Shown here piece after piece: positions 18,951-30,060 of a stretch of 64,000 bases of DNA. Under the pieces are notes generated by a model, which had not been told where the DNA came from, ran no database searches, and worked only from the letters and a program-made list of their open reading frames with translations. The position numbers and the translations under genes were made by a program. Numbering within the stretch: position 1 is the first letter of the stretch; each line of letters opens with the position of its first letter. The DNA is from Hyphomicrobiales bacterium (GTDB lineage Bacteria > Pseudomonadota > Alphaproteobacteria > Rhizobiales > Beijerinckiaceae), in NCBI GenBank assembly GCA_027484655.1, contig JAIXSM010000027.1:124001-188000 (forward strand). Reading direction: 5' to 3'.

Positions 18951-20177
18951 TTGCCAAGAACCGGGCGCGGGGGTTACTCGACGGCGAACAACCGGGCGCA
19001 GACATTGCCGAAACTCGCCGAAATGTACGCCGAAGGCGTGGGCTCAGGCCGCATCGAACAGGATGCGGCGCAACTCGCGCTGATTGAGCGATTCGACGAC
19101 CTCATGGAGCGTCTTGCGCGACAACCCGCGCGTAACGGCGCCACGTCGCTGGCCCGCCTGTTCGGTCGCAAGCGAGAGGCGGAGCCCGCGCGCGGGCTCT
19201 ACATCTGGGGATCTGTGGGGCGTGGCAAGACCATGCTCATGGACATGTTTTTTGACGCGGCCCCCGTGGCGGCGAAGCGCCGCGCGCATTTCCACGCGTT
19301 CATGGCCGAGGTTCACAGCCGTGTTCATGCATGGCGGCAGGAAAAGAAGGCGGGTCGCGAGAAGGGAGACGACCCGATACGTCCGGTCGCTGACCAACTC
19401 GCGAAAGAGGCGCGGCTGCTGTGCTTCGACGAGTTCACGGTCACCGATATCGCTGATGCGATGATTCTCGGGCGCCTCTTCGAGGCGCTGTTTGCGCGCG
19501 GCGTCACCATCGTAGCCACATCGAACGTGGAGCCTGAGCGCCTTTACGAGGGGGGACTCAACCGAGCGCTTTTTCTTCCCTTCGTCGCGTTGTTGACGGA
19601 GCGGATGGATGTGGCCCGGCTCGACGCCCGCACTGACTTCCGCCTGGAGAAAATCGGCGGTTCGCCAGTTTACTACACGCCGGCCGACGCCGCGGCCCGG
19701 CGCGCTATGGATCACCTGTTTGAGGCCCTGAGCGGGCGTGCGCACGGAGCGCCTGCGAGCCTTGAGGTTCTTGGCCGCACGTTGCAAGTACCTGAAGCCG
19801 CCAGCCATGTGGCGCGGTTCTCGTTCGACGATCTGTGTCGCCGGCCACTCGCGGCGGTGGATTATCTTGCGCTGGCGGAGAACTTCCACACGGTCTTTGT
19901 TGATGGAGCCCCGGTGATGCCGCAACACATGCGCAACGAGGCCAAGCGTTTCATCAATCTCATCGACACGCTCTACGATCAGCACGTGAAGCTCATCATA
20001 TCCGCCGACGCGCCTCCCACAGGCCTGTACACGGGAGACTATGGTCGCGAAGCGTTCGAGTTCGAGCGCACCGCCTCGCGCCTCATCGAGATGCAGTCGG
20101 AGTCTTATCTCGCGCTGCCGCACGGGAAGATTGATTCCCATGGCTCGGGGGATAGCACCGGCCTTGCGGAAACCTGA
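18951..20177 (+). CDS. zapE: Cell division protein ZapE (AFG1-like AAA ATPase)
   Basis: This 408-residue P-loop ATPase relates to yeast Afg1/Lace1 and to E. coli ZapE, which acts on the FtsZ ring under stress. It has Walker A YIWGSVGRGKTMLMD, the ARAHFHAFM-type segment (RAHFHAFMAEVHSR), Walker B LLCFDEFTVTDIADA, the sensor segment VATSNVEPERLYEGG, and the C-terminal LPHGKI region. The start is uncertain: the TTG at 18951 keeps the conserved helix TLPKLAEMYAEG, whereas an ATG at 19023 would cut into it. The gene sits between sdhB and mdh, where related genomes also keep it. Its link to respiration is inferred from the mitochondrial homologues. Confidence 0.9.
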   Translation: MPRTGRGGYSTANNRAQTLPKLAEMYAEGVGSGRIEQDAAQLALIERFDDLMERLARQPARNGATSLARLFGRKREAEPARGLYIWGSVGRGKTMLMDMFFDAAPVAAKRRAHFHAFMAEVHSRVHAWRQEKKAGREKGDDPIRPVADQLAKEARLLCFDEFTVTDIADAMILGRLFEALFARGVTIVATSNVEPERLYEGGLNRALFLPFVALLTERMDVARLDARTDFRLEKIGGSPVYYTPADAAARRAMDHLFEALSGRAHGAPASLEVLGRTLQVPEAASHVARFSFDDLCRRPLAAVDYLALAENFHTVFVDGAPVMPQHMRNEAKRFINLIDTLYDQHVKLIISADAPPTGLYTGDYGREAFEFERTASRLIEMQSESYLALPHGKIDSHGSGDSTGLAET

Positions 20178-20183
20178 ATCGTC

Positions 20184-20789
20184 ATGGCGCGGTCCGCAGC
20201 AGTCGAGCCGATCGACGGACGCATCCTGAGGATCGCTGCGGAACATATCCGTCGGTACGGCCTTGAGCGCACGACGGTGGTGAGCATCGCGGCGGAGGCC
20301 GGCATGTCCCACGCCAACGTCTATCGCTACTTTCCGTCAAAAGATTCTCTCATTGAAGCCCTCACTGACCACTGGCTCAAGCCTATCGAGGCGGGCCTGC
20401 ATGAGATTGCGGACGCGCCCGACCCTGCAGATGACAAGCTTGAGCGGATCTTGTCCGCCGTGCACCGCGCCTATCGCAACAAGGTCGAGACCGACCCGAA
20501 CCTTTTCGCCATCTTTGCCGACGCCGCCGAAGCGGGACGCGCCACCGCGCGCCGCCACCGCGCTCGCCTCCAAGCCGAAATCCAGCGGGTGGTCGAGGAA
20601 GGCATGTCGAGCGGCGTCTTTCGCTCGGCGGATGTGCGCCGGGCCGTGGCGCTGGTCTTCGACGGGCTTTACCGCTTCATCCATCCGATCGCCGTCCGGC
20701 TCGACCGGGATGTTCCCCGGGAGCAAATCGACGCCAGATTCGAGCGTCTCACCCAGGTAATCCTCCGCGCGCTCGCCTTCAGGTTCTGA
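20184..20789 (+). CDS. TetR-family transcriptional regulator
   Basis: This 201-residue protein has an N-terminal helix-turn-helix of the TetR family (about residues 14-58: RILRIAAEHIRRYG, TTVVSIAAEAGMSHANVYRYFPSKDSL) and a helical C-terminal ligand and dimer domain of about 140 residues. The C-terminal part has no assignable ligand. It starts 6 nt after zapE and is 263 nt upstream of mdh. TetR regulators usually repress themselves or a neighbour; a 12-bp palindrome upstream of mdh (20872-20883) could be an operator, but that is inference. Confidence 0.92.
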   Translation: MARSAAVEPIDGRILRIAAEHIRRYGLERTTVVSIAAEAGMSHANVYRYFPSKDSLIEALTDHWLKPIEAGLHEIADAPDPADDKLERILSAVHRAYRNKVETDPNLFAIFADAAEAGRATARRHRARLQAEIQRVVEEGMSSGVFRSADVRRAVALVFDGLYRFIHPIAVRLDRDVPREQIDARFERLTQVILRALAFRF

Positions 20790-20871
20790 GCCCCGAGGCT
20801 TTCAGCTGACATTTTTTGTTTTTTGTAATGGCGTCGCCGACCGCCTCCATGGCCCCTGACGCTCCCCTGAC

Positions 20872-20883
20872 ATAGAGCTCTAT
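20872..20883. repeat. 12-bp perfect palindrome upstream of mdh
   Basis: ATAGAGCTCTAT is a perfect palindrome in the 263-nt gap between the TetR gene and mdh, and one of the few A/T-containing symmetric sites there. It could be an operator for the adjacent TetR protein. A 12-bp palindrome can also occur by chance in a gap this size. The same gap has a run of T residues at 20811-20825 just after the TetR gene without a strong stem before it. Confidence 0.3.
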
Positions 20884-20955
20884 CCATCTGATTTCCTGAA
20901 ATCTTCTCCAGATAGCTTCGTACATCGAGGGAACCTTGTCCGGGCCATCTGGACG

Positions 20956-20977
20956 AAGGGCGAAACGCTTCGCCCTT
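20956..20977 (+). other. Stem-loop in the mdh leader
   Basis: AAGGGCGAA (20956-20964) pairs perfectly with TTCGCCCTT (20969-20977) around the four-base loop ACGC. It lies 76 nt upstream of the mdh start codon and is followed by GTATTG rather than a T run, so it is a poor terminator. As part of the mdh-sucCD leader it may affect mRNA stability or be a remnant terminator for the TetR transcript. Confidence 0.45.
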
Positions 20978-20992
20978 GTATTGCCCGAGTGA

Positions 20993-22015
<1,023 letters not shown>

Positions 22016-22072
22016 TCGGCGCGGCGGTCGCCGCGCGGCCGCCCCTGATCGAACCAAGTTGAGGGCAGATCA

Positions 22073-23271
<1,199 letters not shown>

Positions 23272-23272
<1 letters not shown>

Positions 23273-24156
23273 TGTCCGTTCTCATCAACGCCAATACGAA
23301 GGTCATCTGCCAGGGTTTCACCGGCAAGAATGGCACCTTCCACTCCGAGCAGGCGATCGCTTACGGCACGAAGATGGTTGGCGGCGTGACGCCCGGAAAA
23401 GGCGGCTCCACCCACATCAACCTGCCGGTCTTCGATACGGTTGCTGAAGCCCGTGAGGCCACCGGCGCTGACGCGTCTGTCGTGTACGTTCCGCCGCCGT
23501 TCGCCGCAGATTCCATCTGCGAGGCGATCGACGCCGAGATCCCGCTGATCGTCTGCATCACGGAAGGCATTCCGGTCACGGACATGATCCGCGTGAAGCG
23601 CTCGCTCTCGGGCTCGAAGTCGCGCCTCATCGGCCCCAACTGCCCGGGCATCGTGACGGCTGGCGAGTCGAAGATCGGCATCATGCCGGCCAACATCTTC
23701 AAGCGCGGCAACGTCGGCATCGTCTCCCGCTCGGGCACGCTGACCTACGAGGCGGTGTTCCAGACCTCGCAGGAAGGCCTCGGGCAGACCACGGCGGTCG
23801 GCATCGGCGGCGACCCGGTCAAGGGCACCGAGTTCATCGACGTGCTCGAGATGTTCCTGGCTGACGACGCCACGACCTCGATCATCATGATCGGCGAGAT
23901 CGGCGGCTCGGCGGAAGAAGAAGCGGCCCAGTTCCTCAAGGACGAAGCCAAGCGCGGGCGCAAGAAGCCGATGGTCGGCTTCATCGCTGGCCGCACGGCG
24001 CCTCCGGGCCGCCGCATGGGCCATGCCGGCGCCATCATCTCCGGCGGCAAGGGCGGCGCTGAAGACAAGATCGCCGCGATGGAAGCGGCTGGAGTCCGTG
24101 TCTCGCCTTCGCCCGCGCGTCTCGGCAAGACTCTCGTCGAAGTGTTGAAGGGCTGA
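23272..24156 (+). CDS. sucD: Succinyl-CoA synthetase, alpha subunit
   Basis: This 294-residue subunit binds CoA and carries the phosphorylated histidine. It begins [24 protein letters not shown] (CoA-binding Rossmann domain), contains [19 protein letters not shown] and [20 protein letters not shown], in which the His of MGHAGAI is the phosphohistidine, and ends with the usual [16 protein letters not shown]. It overlaps sucC by one base and is followed by a 99-nt gap with a strong GCAA-loop hairpin before sucA. Confidence 0.97.
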
Positions 24157-24165
24157 GGCCCCAAG

Positions 24166-24189
24166 CCGCGCTCGCGCAAGCGGGCGCGG
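24166..24189 (+). other. Perfect GC hairpin with GCAA tetraloop between sucD and sucA
   Basis: CCGCGCTCGC (24166-24175) pairs over all ten positions (one T-G wobble) with GCGGGCGCGG (24180-24189), closed by GCAA, a stable GNRA tetraloop. There is no T tract after it, so read-through into sucA is expected. In a polycistronic mRNA such a stem typically marks a processing site or protects the upstream 3' end from exonucleases, allowing sucCD and sucAB levels to differ. Confidence 0.6.
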
Positions 24190-24255
24190 ATCAACCCCTG
24201 AATTTGATCGCGCCGGCGCAACCGCGCGGCGCTGATATCCGGAGGCCTTAAGGAC

Positions 24256-27216
24256 ATGGCGCGCCAGGATCTGAACGAAGCGCTTTTGCAGACATCGTTC
24301 CTTTACGGCGGCAACGCCGCCTACATTGAGGATCTCTACGCCCGTTATCAGGCCGATCCGATGGCGGTCGATGCCGAATGGCGCGAGTTCTTCGGCGCGC
24401 TGCGCGACGATGCGAGCGCGGTGAAGCAGAACGCCCGCGGCGCTTCCTGGAAGCGGCCCAACTGGCCGGTGCACGCCAACGGCGAACTCGTATCGGCGCT
24501 TGACGGCAACTGGGGCCAGGTCGAGAAGGCCATTGGCGACAAGATCAGCGCGAAGGCTGCAGCCAAGGGCGCTCCCGCCAGCGGGGCTGAGATCGAGCGT
24601 GCGACCCGCGACAGTGTGCGCGCCCTCATGATGATCCGCGCCTATCGCATGCGCGGCCACTTGCATGCGCAGCTTGATCCGCTCGGACTCGAACCGACCA
24701 AGGATCACGAGGAGCTGCATCCGTCGAGCTATGGTTTCACGGACGCCGACTACGATCGCAAGATCTTTATCGACAACGTTCTTGGGCTTGAATACGCGAC
24801 CATCCGCGAGATGATGGCGATCCTGCGCCGCACGTATTGCGGCACGATTGGCTTCGAGTTCATGCACATTTCCGACCCCGCGGAAAAGGCGTGGATTCAG
24901 GAACGCGTCGAAGGTCCGGACAAGGAAATTACATTCACCCGCGAAGGCAAGCGCGCGATCCTTTCGAAGCTCGTCGAGGCTGAGGGCTTCGAGAAGTTCT
25001 CGGACCTGCGCTTCCGCGGCACGAAGCGCTTCGGTCTTGATGGCGGCGAAGCGATGGTGCCCGCCCTTGAGCAGATCATCAAGCGCGGCGGCGCGCTCGG
25101 CCTGCAGGAAATCGTGTTCGGCATGTCGCACCGCGGCCGTCTGAACGTGCTCGCGAGCGTGATGAGCAAGCCGCACCGCGCCATCTTCCACGAGTTCAAG
25201 GGCGGCTCGTTCGCGCCTGACGAAGTGGAAGGCTCGGGCGACGTCAAGTATCACCTCGGCGCCTCATCCGACCGTGAGTTCGACAACAATAAGGTTCACC
25301 TGTCGCTTACCGCCAATCCATCCCACCTTGAGATCGTTGATCCGGTGGTGCTGGGTAAGGTGCGCGCCAAGCAGGACCAGCTGGGCGACATCACAGAGCG
25401 CAACAAGGTGTTGCCGCTCCTCATCCATGGCGACGCGGCCTTTGCGGGCCAGGGCGTGGTGGCCGAGTGCTTCGGTCTGTCGGGCCTGAAAGGCCACCGC
25501 ACCGGCGGCTCAATCCACTTCATCGTGAACAACCAGATCGGCTTCACGACGTATCCGCGCTATTCGCGTTCGTCGCCGTATCCTTCAGACGTCGCCAAGA
25601 TGATCGAGGCGCCGATCTTCCACGTGAACGGCGACGACCCGGAAGCGGTGGTTTTCGCGGCGAAGGTGGCGATCGAGTTCCGGCAGAAGTTTCATAAGCC
25701 GGTCGTCATCGACATGTTCTGCTATCGCCGCTTCGGCCACAACGAGGGCGACGAGCCGGCGTTCACGCAGCCCCTGATGTACCAGAAGATCAGGAGCCAT
25801 CCGACCACCCTCGAAATCTACACCAAGAAGCTCGTAACTGAAGGCGTCGTCACCCAGGGCGAGGTCGACAAGATGGTCGCCGACTGGCGGTCCCGGCTCG
25901 ATGCTGAGTACGAGGCGGGTCAGTCTTACAAGCCGAACAAGGCCGACTGGCTCGATGGCCGCTGGTCCGGCCTGCGCGCGGCGGAAGCGATGTCAGACGA
26001 CCCCCGTCGGGGCGAGACTGGCGTCGAGATGTCGAAGCTGCAGGAGATTGGGACCAGGATCAGCCAGACCCCGGAGGGGTTCAACGCCCACCGTACGATC
26101 CAGCGCTTCATGGAAAACCGGAAGCAGATGATCGAGACGGGCGAGGGCCTCGACTGGGCGATGGCGGAAGCGCTGGCCTTCGCCACCTTGTGCGACGAAG
26201 GCCACCCCGTTCGCCTGTCGGGACAGGACTGTGAGCGTGGCACATTCTCGCAGCGTCACTCCGTACTGATCGATCAGCAGACCGAAGCGCGCTACGTGCC
26301 CCTTAACAACGTCCGCGACGGTCAGGCCCGTTACGAGGTCATCAACTCGATGCTCTCGGAAGAAGCGGTGCTTGGCTTCGAGTACGGTTTCTCGCTTGCG
26401 GAGCCGAACGCGCTGACCATGTGGGAAGCCCAGTTCGGCGACTTCGCCAACGGCGCGCAGGTCGTGTTCGACCAGTTCGTCTCGTCGGGCGAGCGCAAGT
26501 GGCTGCGCCTGTCGGGCCTCGTCTGCCTGCTGCCGCACGGCTACGAAGGCCAGGGTCCGGAGCACTCCTCCGCCCGTCTTGAGCGCTATCTGCAGATGTG
26601 CGCCGAGGACAACATGCAGGTCGCCAACTGCACCACGCCCTCGCAGTATTTCCACATCCTGCGCCGTCAGCTGAAGCGCGATATCCGCAAGCCGCTCATC
26701 CTCATGACGCCGAAGTCGTTGCTGCGCCACAAGCGCGCGGTGTCGAAGCTCGAGGAGTTCAGCGCGGGCGCCACGTTCCACCGCCTGCTGTGGGAAGATG
26801 GCGAGCGCGTGCGCGGCGAGCGGCCCAAGCTCGTGAAGGATGACAAGATCCGTCGCGTCATCCTGTGCACCGGCAAGGTCTACTACGACCTCTACGAGGA
26901 GCGTGAGCGCCGGGGCATCGACGATGTTTACATCGTGCGCGTCGAGCAGCTCTATCCGTTCCCGCTCAAGGCGCTGGTCGCCGGCCTCTCCCGCTTCAAG
27001 AAGGCGGATGTGGTCTGGTGTCAGGAAGAGCCCAAGAACATGGGCGCCTGGACGTTCGTCGAGCCCTACATCGAGTGGGTGCTCAGCCAGGCCGGGGGCA
27101 AGAGCAAGCGTCCTCGCTATGTGGGGCGCCCCGCGTCCGCTGCGACCGCGACGGGCCTCATGTCCAAGCATCTCGCCCAGCTGAAGGCGTTCCTCGACGA
27201 CGCTTTCGCCGAGTAA
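24256..27216 (+). CDS. sucA: 2-oxoglutarate dehydrogenase E1 component
   Basis: This 986-residue thiamine-diphosphate enzyme decarboxylates 2-oxoglutarate and passes the succinyl group to the lipoyl arm of E2. The N-terminal peptide (LLQTSFLYGGNAAYIEDLY) is the E2-contacting segment of bacterial E1o. Then come RAYRMRGHLHAQLDPLG, the active-site GMSHRGRLNVLASVM, the ThDP/Mg site GDAAFAGQGVVAEC with the downstream VNNQIGFTT, and the transketolase-like domain with GYEGQGPEHSSARLERYLQ. It is full length. The gene is followed by odhB after 50 nt, and lpd completes the complex. Confidence 0.97.
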   Translation: MARQDLNEALLQTSFLYGGNAAYIEDLYARYQADPMAVDAEWREFFGALRDDASAVKQNARGASWKRPNWPVHANGELVSALDGNWGQVEKAIGDKISAKAAAKGAPASGAEIERATRDSVRALMMIRAYRMRGHLHAQLDPLGLEPTKDHEELHPSSYGFTDADYDRKIFIDNVLGLEYATIREMMAILRRTYCGTIGFEFMHISDPAEKAWIQERVEGPDKEITFTREGKRAILSKLVEAEGFEKFSDLRFRGTKRFGLDGGEAMVPALEQIIKRGGALGLQEIVFGMSHRGRLNVLASVMSKPHRAIFHEFKGGSFAPDEVEGSGDVKYHLGASSDREFDNNKVHLSLTANPSHLEIVDPVVLGKVRAKQDQLGDITERNKVLPLLIHGDAAFAGQGVVAECFGLSGLKGHRTGGSIHFIVNNQIGFTTYPRYSRSSPYPSDVAKMIEAPIFHVNGDDPEAVVFAAKVAIEFRQKFHKPVVIDMFCYRRFGHNEGDEPAFTQPLMYQKIRSHPTTLEIYTKKLVTEGVVTQGEVDKMVADWRSRLDAEYEAGQSYKPNKADWLDGRWSGLRAAEAMSDDPRRGETGVEMSKLQEIGTRISQTPEGFNAHRTIQRFMENRKQMIETGEGLDWAMAEALAFATLCDEGHPVRLSGQDCERGTFSQRHSVLIDQQTEARYVPLNNVRDGQARYEVINSMLSEEAVLGFEYGFSLAEPNALTMWEAQFGDFANGAQVVFDQFVSSGERKWLRLSGLVCLLPHGYEGQGPEHSSARLERYLQMCAEDNMQVANCTTPSQYFHILRRQLKRDIRKPLILMTPKSLLRHKRAVSKLEEFSAGATFHRLLWEDGERVRGERPKLVKDDKIRRVILCTGKVYYDLYEERERRGIDDVYIVRVEQLYPFPLKALVAGLSRFKKADVVWCQEEPKNMGAWTFVEPYIEWVLSQAGGKSKRPRYVGRPASAATATGLMSKHLAQLKAFLDDAFAE

Positions 27217-27266
27217 GCAACAGCACACATATCTGAACAGAGGCCGCCCACGGCGGAAGCGACACC

Positions 27267-28463
27267 ATGAGCACCGAAATCAGAGTCCCGACCCTCGGCG
27301 AGTCCGTGTCCGAGGCCACCATCGCCAAGTGGTTCAAGAAGCCCGGCGACGCGGTGAAGGCCGACGAGCCCCTCGTTGAACTGGAAACCGACAAGGTCAC
27401 TCTCGAAGTGAATGCGCCGGCTGCTGGCGTGCTTGCCGAGATCACCGCAAAGGACGGGGAGACCGTGTCTCCCGGCGCCCTTCTCGGCCAGATCATGGCG
27501 GGCGGCGGCGCCGTTGTCGCCGCGCCGGTGGCTGCGCCTGCCGCCGCTCCCAAGGCGCCCGAGGCGCCGAAGACTGCCGTCGGCATGCCGCCGGCCCCCT
27601 CGGCTGCGAAGGTCGCCGCTGACAACAACGTCGATCTCGGCGCCGTCGCCGGCTCCGGCAAGCGCGGTCAGGTGCTGAAGGGCGATGTGCTGGCCGCCAT
27701 GGCGGCGCCTGCGCCTGCGCCCGCCCCTGTGGCGTTGCGCGCGCCCTCGCCGGCTGACGATGCCTCGCGCGAAGAGCGCGTGCGTATGACCAAGCTGCGC
27801 CAGACCATTGCGCGCCGCCTCAAGGATGCGCAGAGCACAGCCGCCATGCTGACGACCTTCAACGAGGTCGACATGAGCGAAGTGATGGCGTTGCGCGCCC
27901 GCTACAAGGACGTGTTCGAGAAGAAGCACGGCGCGAAGCTCGGCTTCATGAGCTTCTTCGTGAAGGCCTGCACCCAGGCGCTCAAGGAGCTGCCGGCGGT
28001 CAACGCCGAGATCGACGGCACGGACATCGTTTACAAGAATTACTACCATGTCGGCATCGCCGTCGGCACCGAGAAGGGCCTCGTGGTTCCCGTGGTCCGT
28101 GAAGCGGACGGCATGGGCCTCGCCCAGATCGAGAAGACCATTGCCGACTTCGGCAAGCGCGCCCGCGACGGTCAGCTCAAGATCGAGGAGATGCAGGGCG
28201 GCACGTTCACGATCACCAACGGCGGCATCTACGGCTCGCTGATGTCGACGCCGATCCTCAATGCGCCTCAGTCCGGCATCCTTGGCATGCACAAGATCCA
28301 GGAGCGGCCGATGGTCGTGAACGGCAAGATCGAAGTGCGCCCGATGATGTATCTCGCGCTGAGCTACGATCACCGCATCGTCGATGGCAAGGAAGCTGTC
28401 ACCTTCCTCGTGCGCGTCAAGGAAGCGCTGGAGGATCCCGCGCGCCTCGTGCTCGATCTCTGA
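27267..28463 (+). CDS. odhB: 2-oxoglutarate dehydrogenase E2, dihydrolipoyl succinyltransferase
   Basis: This 398-residue core subunit transfers succinyl groups to CoA. Domains in order: one lipoyl domain (residues 1-77, modified lysine in [11 protein letters not shown]), an Ala/Pro-rich linker, a peripheral-subunit-binding domain (about 118-150, [19 protein letters not shown]), a second Ala/Pro linker, and the catalytic domain with the active-site [14 protein letters not shown] near the end. The Ala/Pro linkers are flexible arms. It is also called sucB. The gene ends before a strong hairpin that separates it from lpd. Confidence 0.97.
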   Translation: MSTEIRVPTLGESVSEATIAKWFKKPGDAVKADEPLVELETDKVTLEVNAPAAGVLAEITAKDGETVSPGALLGQIMAGGGAVVAAPVAAPAAAPKAPEAPKTAVGMPPAPSAAKVAADNNVDLGAVAGSGKRGQVLKGDVLAAMAAPAPAPAPVALRAPSPADDASREERVRMTKLRQTIARRLKDAQSTAAMLTTFNEVDMSEVMALRARYKDVFEKKHGAKLGFMSFFVKACTQALKELPAVNAEIDGTDIVYKNYYHVGIAVGTEKGLVVPVVREADGMGLAQIEKTIADFGKRARDGQLKIEEMQGGTFTITNGGIYGSLMSTPILNAPQSGILGMHKIQERPMVVNGKIEVRPMMYLALSYDHRIVDGKEAVTFLVRVKEALEDPARLVLDL

Positions 28464-28473
28464 TCGTCTTGTC

Positions 28474-28514
28474 CGTCGCGCCCGCGAAAGCCATCTGGCT
28501 TCAAGGGCGCGACG
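28474..28514 (+). terminator. Long hairpin between odhB and lpd, terminator-like
   Basis: CGTCGCGCCC (28474-28483) pairs perfectly with GGGCGCGACG (28505-28514), and within the loop AAGCCA pairs with TGGCTT, giving a long stem with a small internal loop. It is followed by GCGCCTTCTTTGACC, a poor T tract, so termination would be partial at best. Its position suggests the main odhB transcript ends or is processed here and lpd is made at a different level, as fits an E3 shared by several complexes. Confidence 0.55.
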
Positions 28515-28649
28515 GCGCCTTCTTTGACCTGGCCCGCACGGGCAGTATGGCCGCCTTGAGCGCCCCACCGCGCCGCCGCCTTACGGCTCTTGCATGAAGC
28601 GTCGTGAAGCCGACGCGCACCCAACTCTCACCCGAACGAAAGCCACGCG

Positions 28650-30053
28650 ATGTCCTACGATCTCATTGTCATCGGCACCGGCCCCGGCGGTTACGTCTGC
28701 GCGATCCGCGCCGCTCAGCTCGGCATGAAGGTTGCGGTCGTCGAGAAGCGGAAGACCCACGGCGGCACGTGCCTCAACGTGGGCTGCATTCCCTCCAAGG
28801 CGCTGCTGCATGCGTCGGAAATGTTCGCGCAAGCCACCCATGATCTGCCGGCGCTCGGCGTGGTGGTCGGAAAGCCGCAGCTCGACCTGCCTGCGATGAT
28901 GAAGCACAAGGACGACACTGTTTCGGCGAACGTGAACGGCGTCGGCTTCCTGCTGAAGAAGAACAAGGTGGACGCCTTCCACGGGCGCGGCGTCGTGAAG
29001 GGCGCCGGCAAGGTGGACGTGGTGGCCGAGGATGGCTCCGTGACCTCGCTGGAGACCCGCAACATCGTGATCGCCACAGGCTCCGAGGCGTCGACCCCGC
29101 CGGGCGTCAGCGTCGCCTTCGACGAGGAGGTCATCGTCACCTCCACGGGCGCCATCGCCCTCGACAAGGTTCCTGGCAAGCTGCTGGTGATCGGCGCTGG
29201 CGTCATCGGCCTTGAGCTGGGTTCGGTGTGGAGCCGTCTGGGCGCGCAGGTGGAGGTGATCGAGTATCTGGACCGTATCCTGCCGGGCATGGATCTCGAC
29301 GTCGCCAAGCAGTTCCAGCGCATCCTCGAGAAGCAGGGCGTCAAGTTCCACCTGTCCTGTAAGGTGACAGGCGTCGCGCGTTCGGGCGCCGGCGCGTCCG
29401 TCACGTTCGAGCCAGTGGCCGGCGGCGACGCTCAGTCCATGGCCGCGGACGTGGTGCTCGTGGCGACGGGGCGTCGCCCCTACACGGACGGCCTCGGGCT
29501 CGAGGAGGCGGGCGTGGCCATGGATCGCGGCCGCATCGTCATTGATGAGCATTTCCGCTCCAGCGTCGCGGGCGTTTACGCCATTGGCGACGTGGTGCGC
29601 GGCCCGATGCTCGCCCATAAGGCCGAGGATGAGGGTGTCGCGGTGGCGGAAATCATCGCCGGCCAGCACGGGCACGTGAACTACGACGTCATCCCCGGCG
29701 TCGTGTACACGCACCCGGAAATCGCCGCCGTGGGCAAGACCGAGGAAGAGCTCAAGGCCGCCGGGGTCGCCTACAAGGTTGGTAAGTTCCCCTTCACAGC
29801 GAACGGGCGCGCCCGCGCCATGCGCGCGGCGGATGGATTTGTGAAGGTGCTGTCTGACGCAGAGACGGACCGCGTGTTGGGCGTTCACATCGTCGCCGTC
29901 GGCGCTGGAGAACTGATCCACGAGGCTGCCGTTCTCATGGAGTTTGGCGGCTCGGCCGAAGATCTGGCGCGCACATGCCACGCGCATCCCACCATGTCTG
30001 AGGCGGTACGCGAGGCTGCGCTCGCCGTGGACAAGCGCGCGATTCACGTCTGA
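28650..30053 (+). CDS. lpd: Dihydrolipoyl dehydrogenase (E3)
   Basis: This 467-residue FAD enzyme reoxidises dihydrolipoyl groups with NAD. Motifs: N-terminal FAD site VIGTGPGGYVCAIRAAQLG, redox disulfide GGTCLNVGCIPSKALL, NAD site VIGAGVIGLELGSVWSRLG, second FAD segment YAIGDVVRGPMLAHKAEDEG, and the C-terminal His-Glu pair in HAHPTMSEAVREAAL. Its position after sucA and odhB marks it as the E3 of the 2-oxoglutarate complex, though E3 is often shared. A 186-nt gap with a hairpin separates it from odhB. It ends 7 nt from the convergent xerC. Confidence 0.97.
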   Translation: MSYDLIVIGTGPGGYVCAIRAAQLGMKVAVVEKRKTHGGTCLNVGCIPSKALLHASEMFAQATHDLPALGVVVGKPQLDLPAMMKHKDDTVSANVNGVGFLLKKNKVDAFHGRGVVKGAGKVDVVAEDGSVTSLETRNIVIATGSEASTPPGVSVAFDEEVIVTSTGAIALDKVPGKLLVIGAGVIGLELGSVWSRLGAQVEVIEYLDRILPGMDLDVAKQFQRILEKQGVKFHLSCKVTGVARSGAGASVTFEPVAGGDAQSMAADVVLVATGRRPYTDGLGLEEAGVAMDRGRIVIDEHFRSSVAGVYAIGDVVRGPMLAHKAEDEGVAVAEIIAGQHGHVNYDVIPGVVYTHPEIAAVGKTEEELKAAGVAYKVGKFPFTANGRARAMRAADGFVKVLSDAETDRVLGVHIVAVGAGELIHEAAVLMEFGGSAEDLARTCHAHPTMSEAVREAALAVDKRAIHV

Positions 30054-30060
30054 TCGCAGA

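Noticed and set aside
20790-20830. T-rich run after the TetR gene as a terminator
   Set aside because: The preceding AGCC/GGCT stem is only four pairs and is separated from the T runs; too weak to call.
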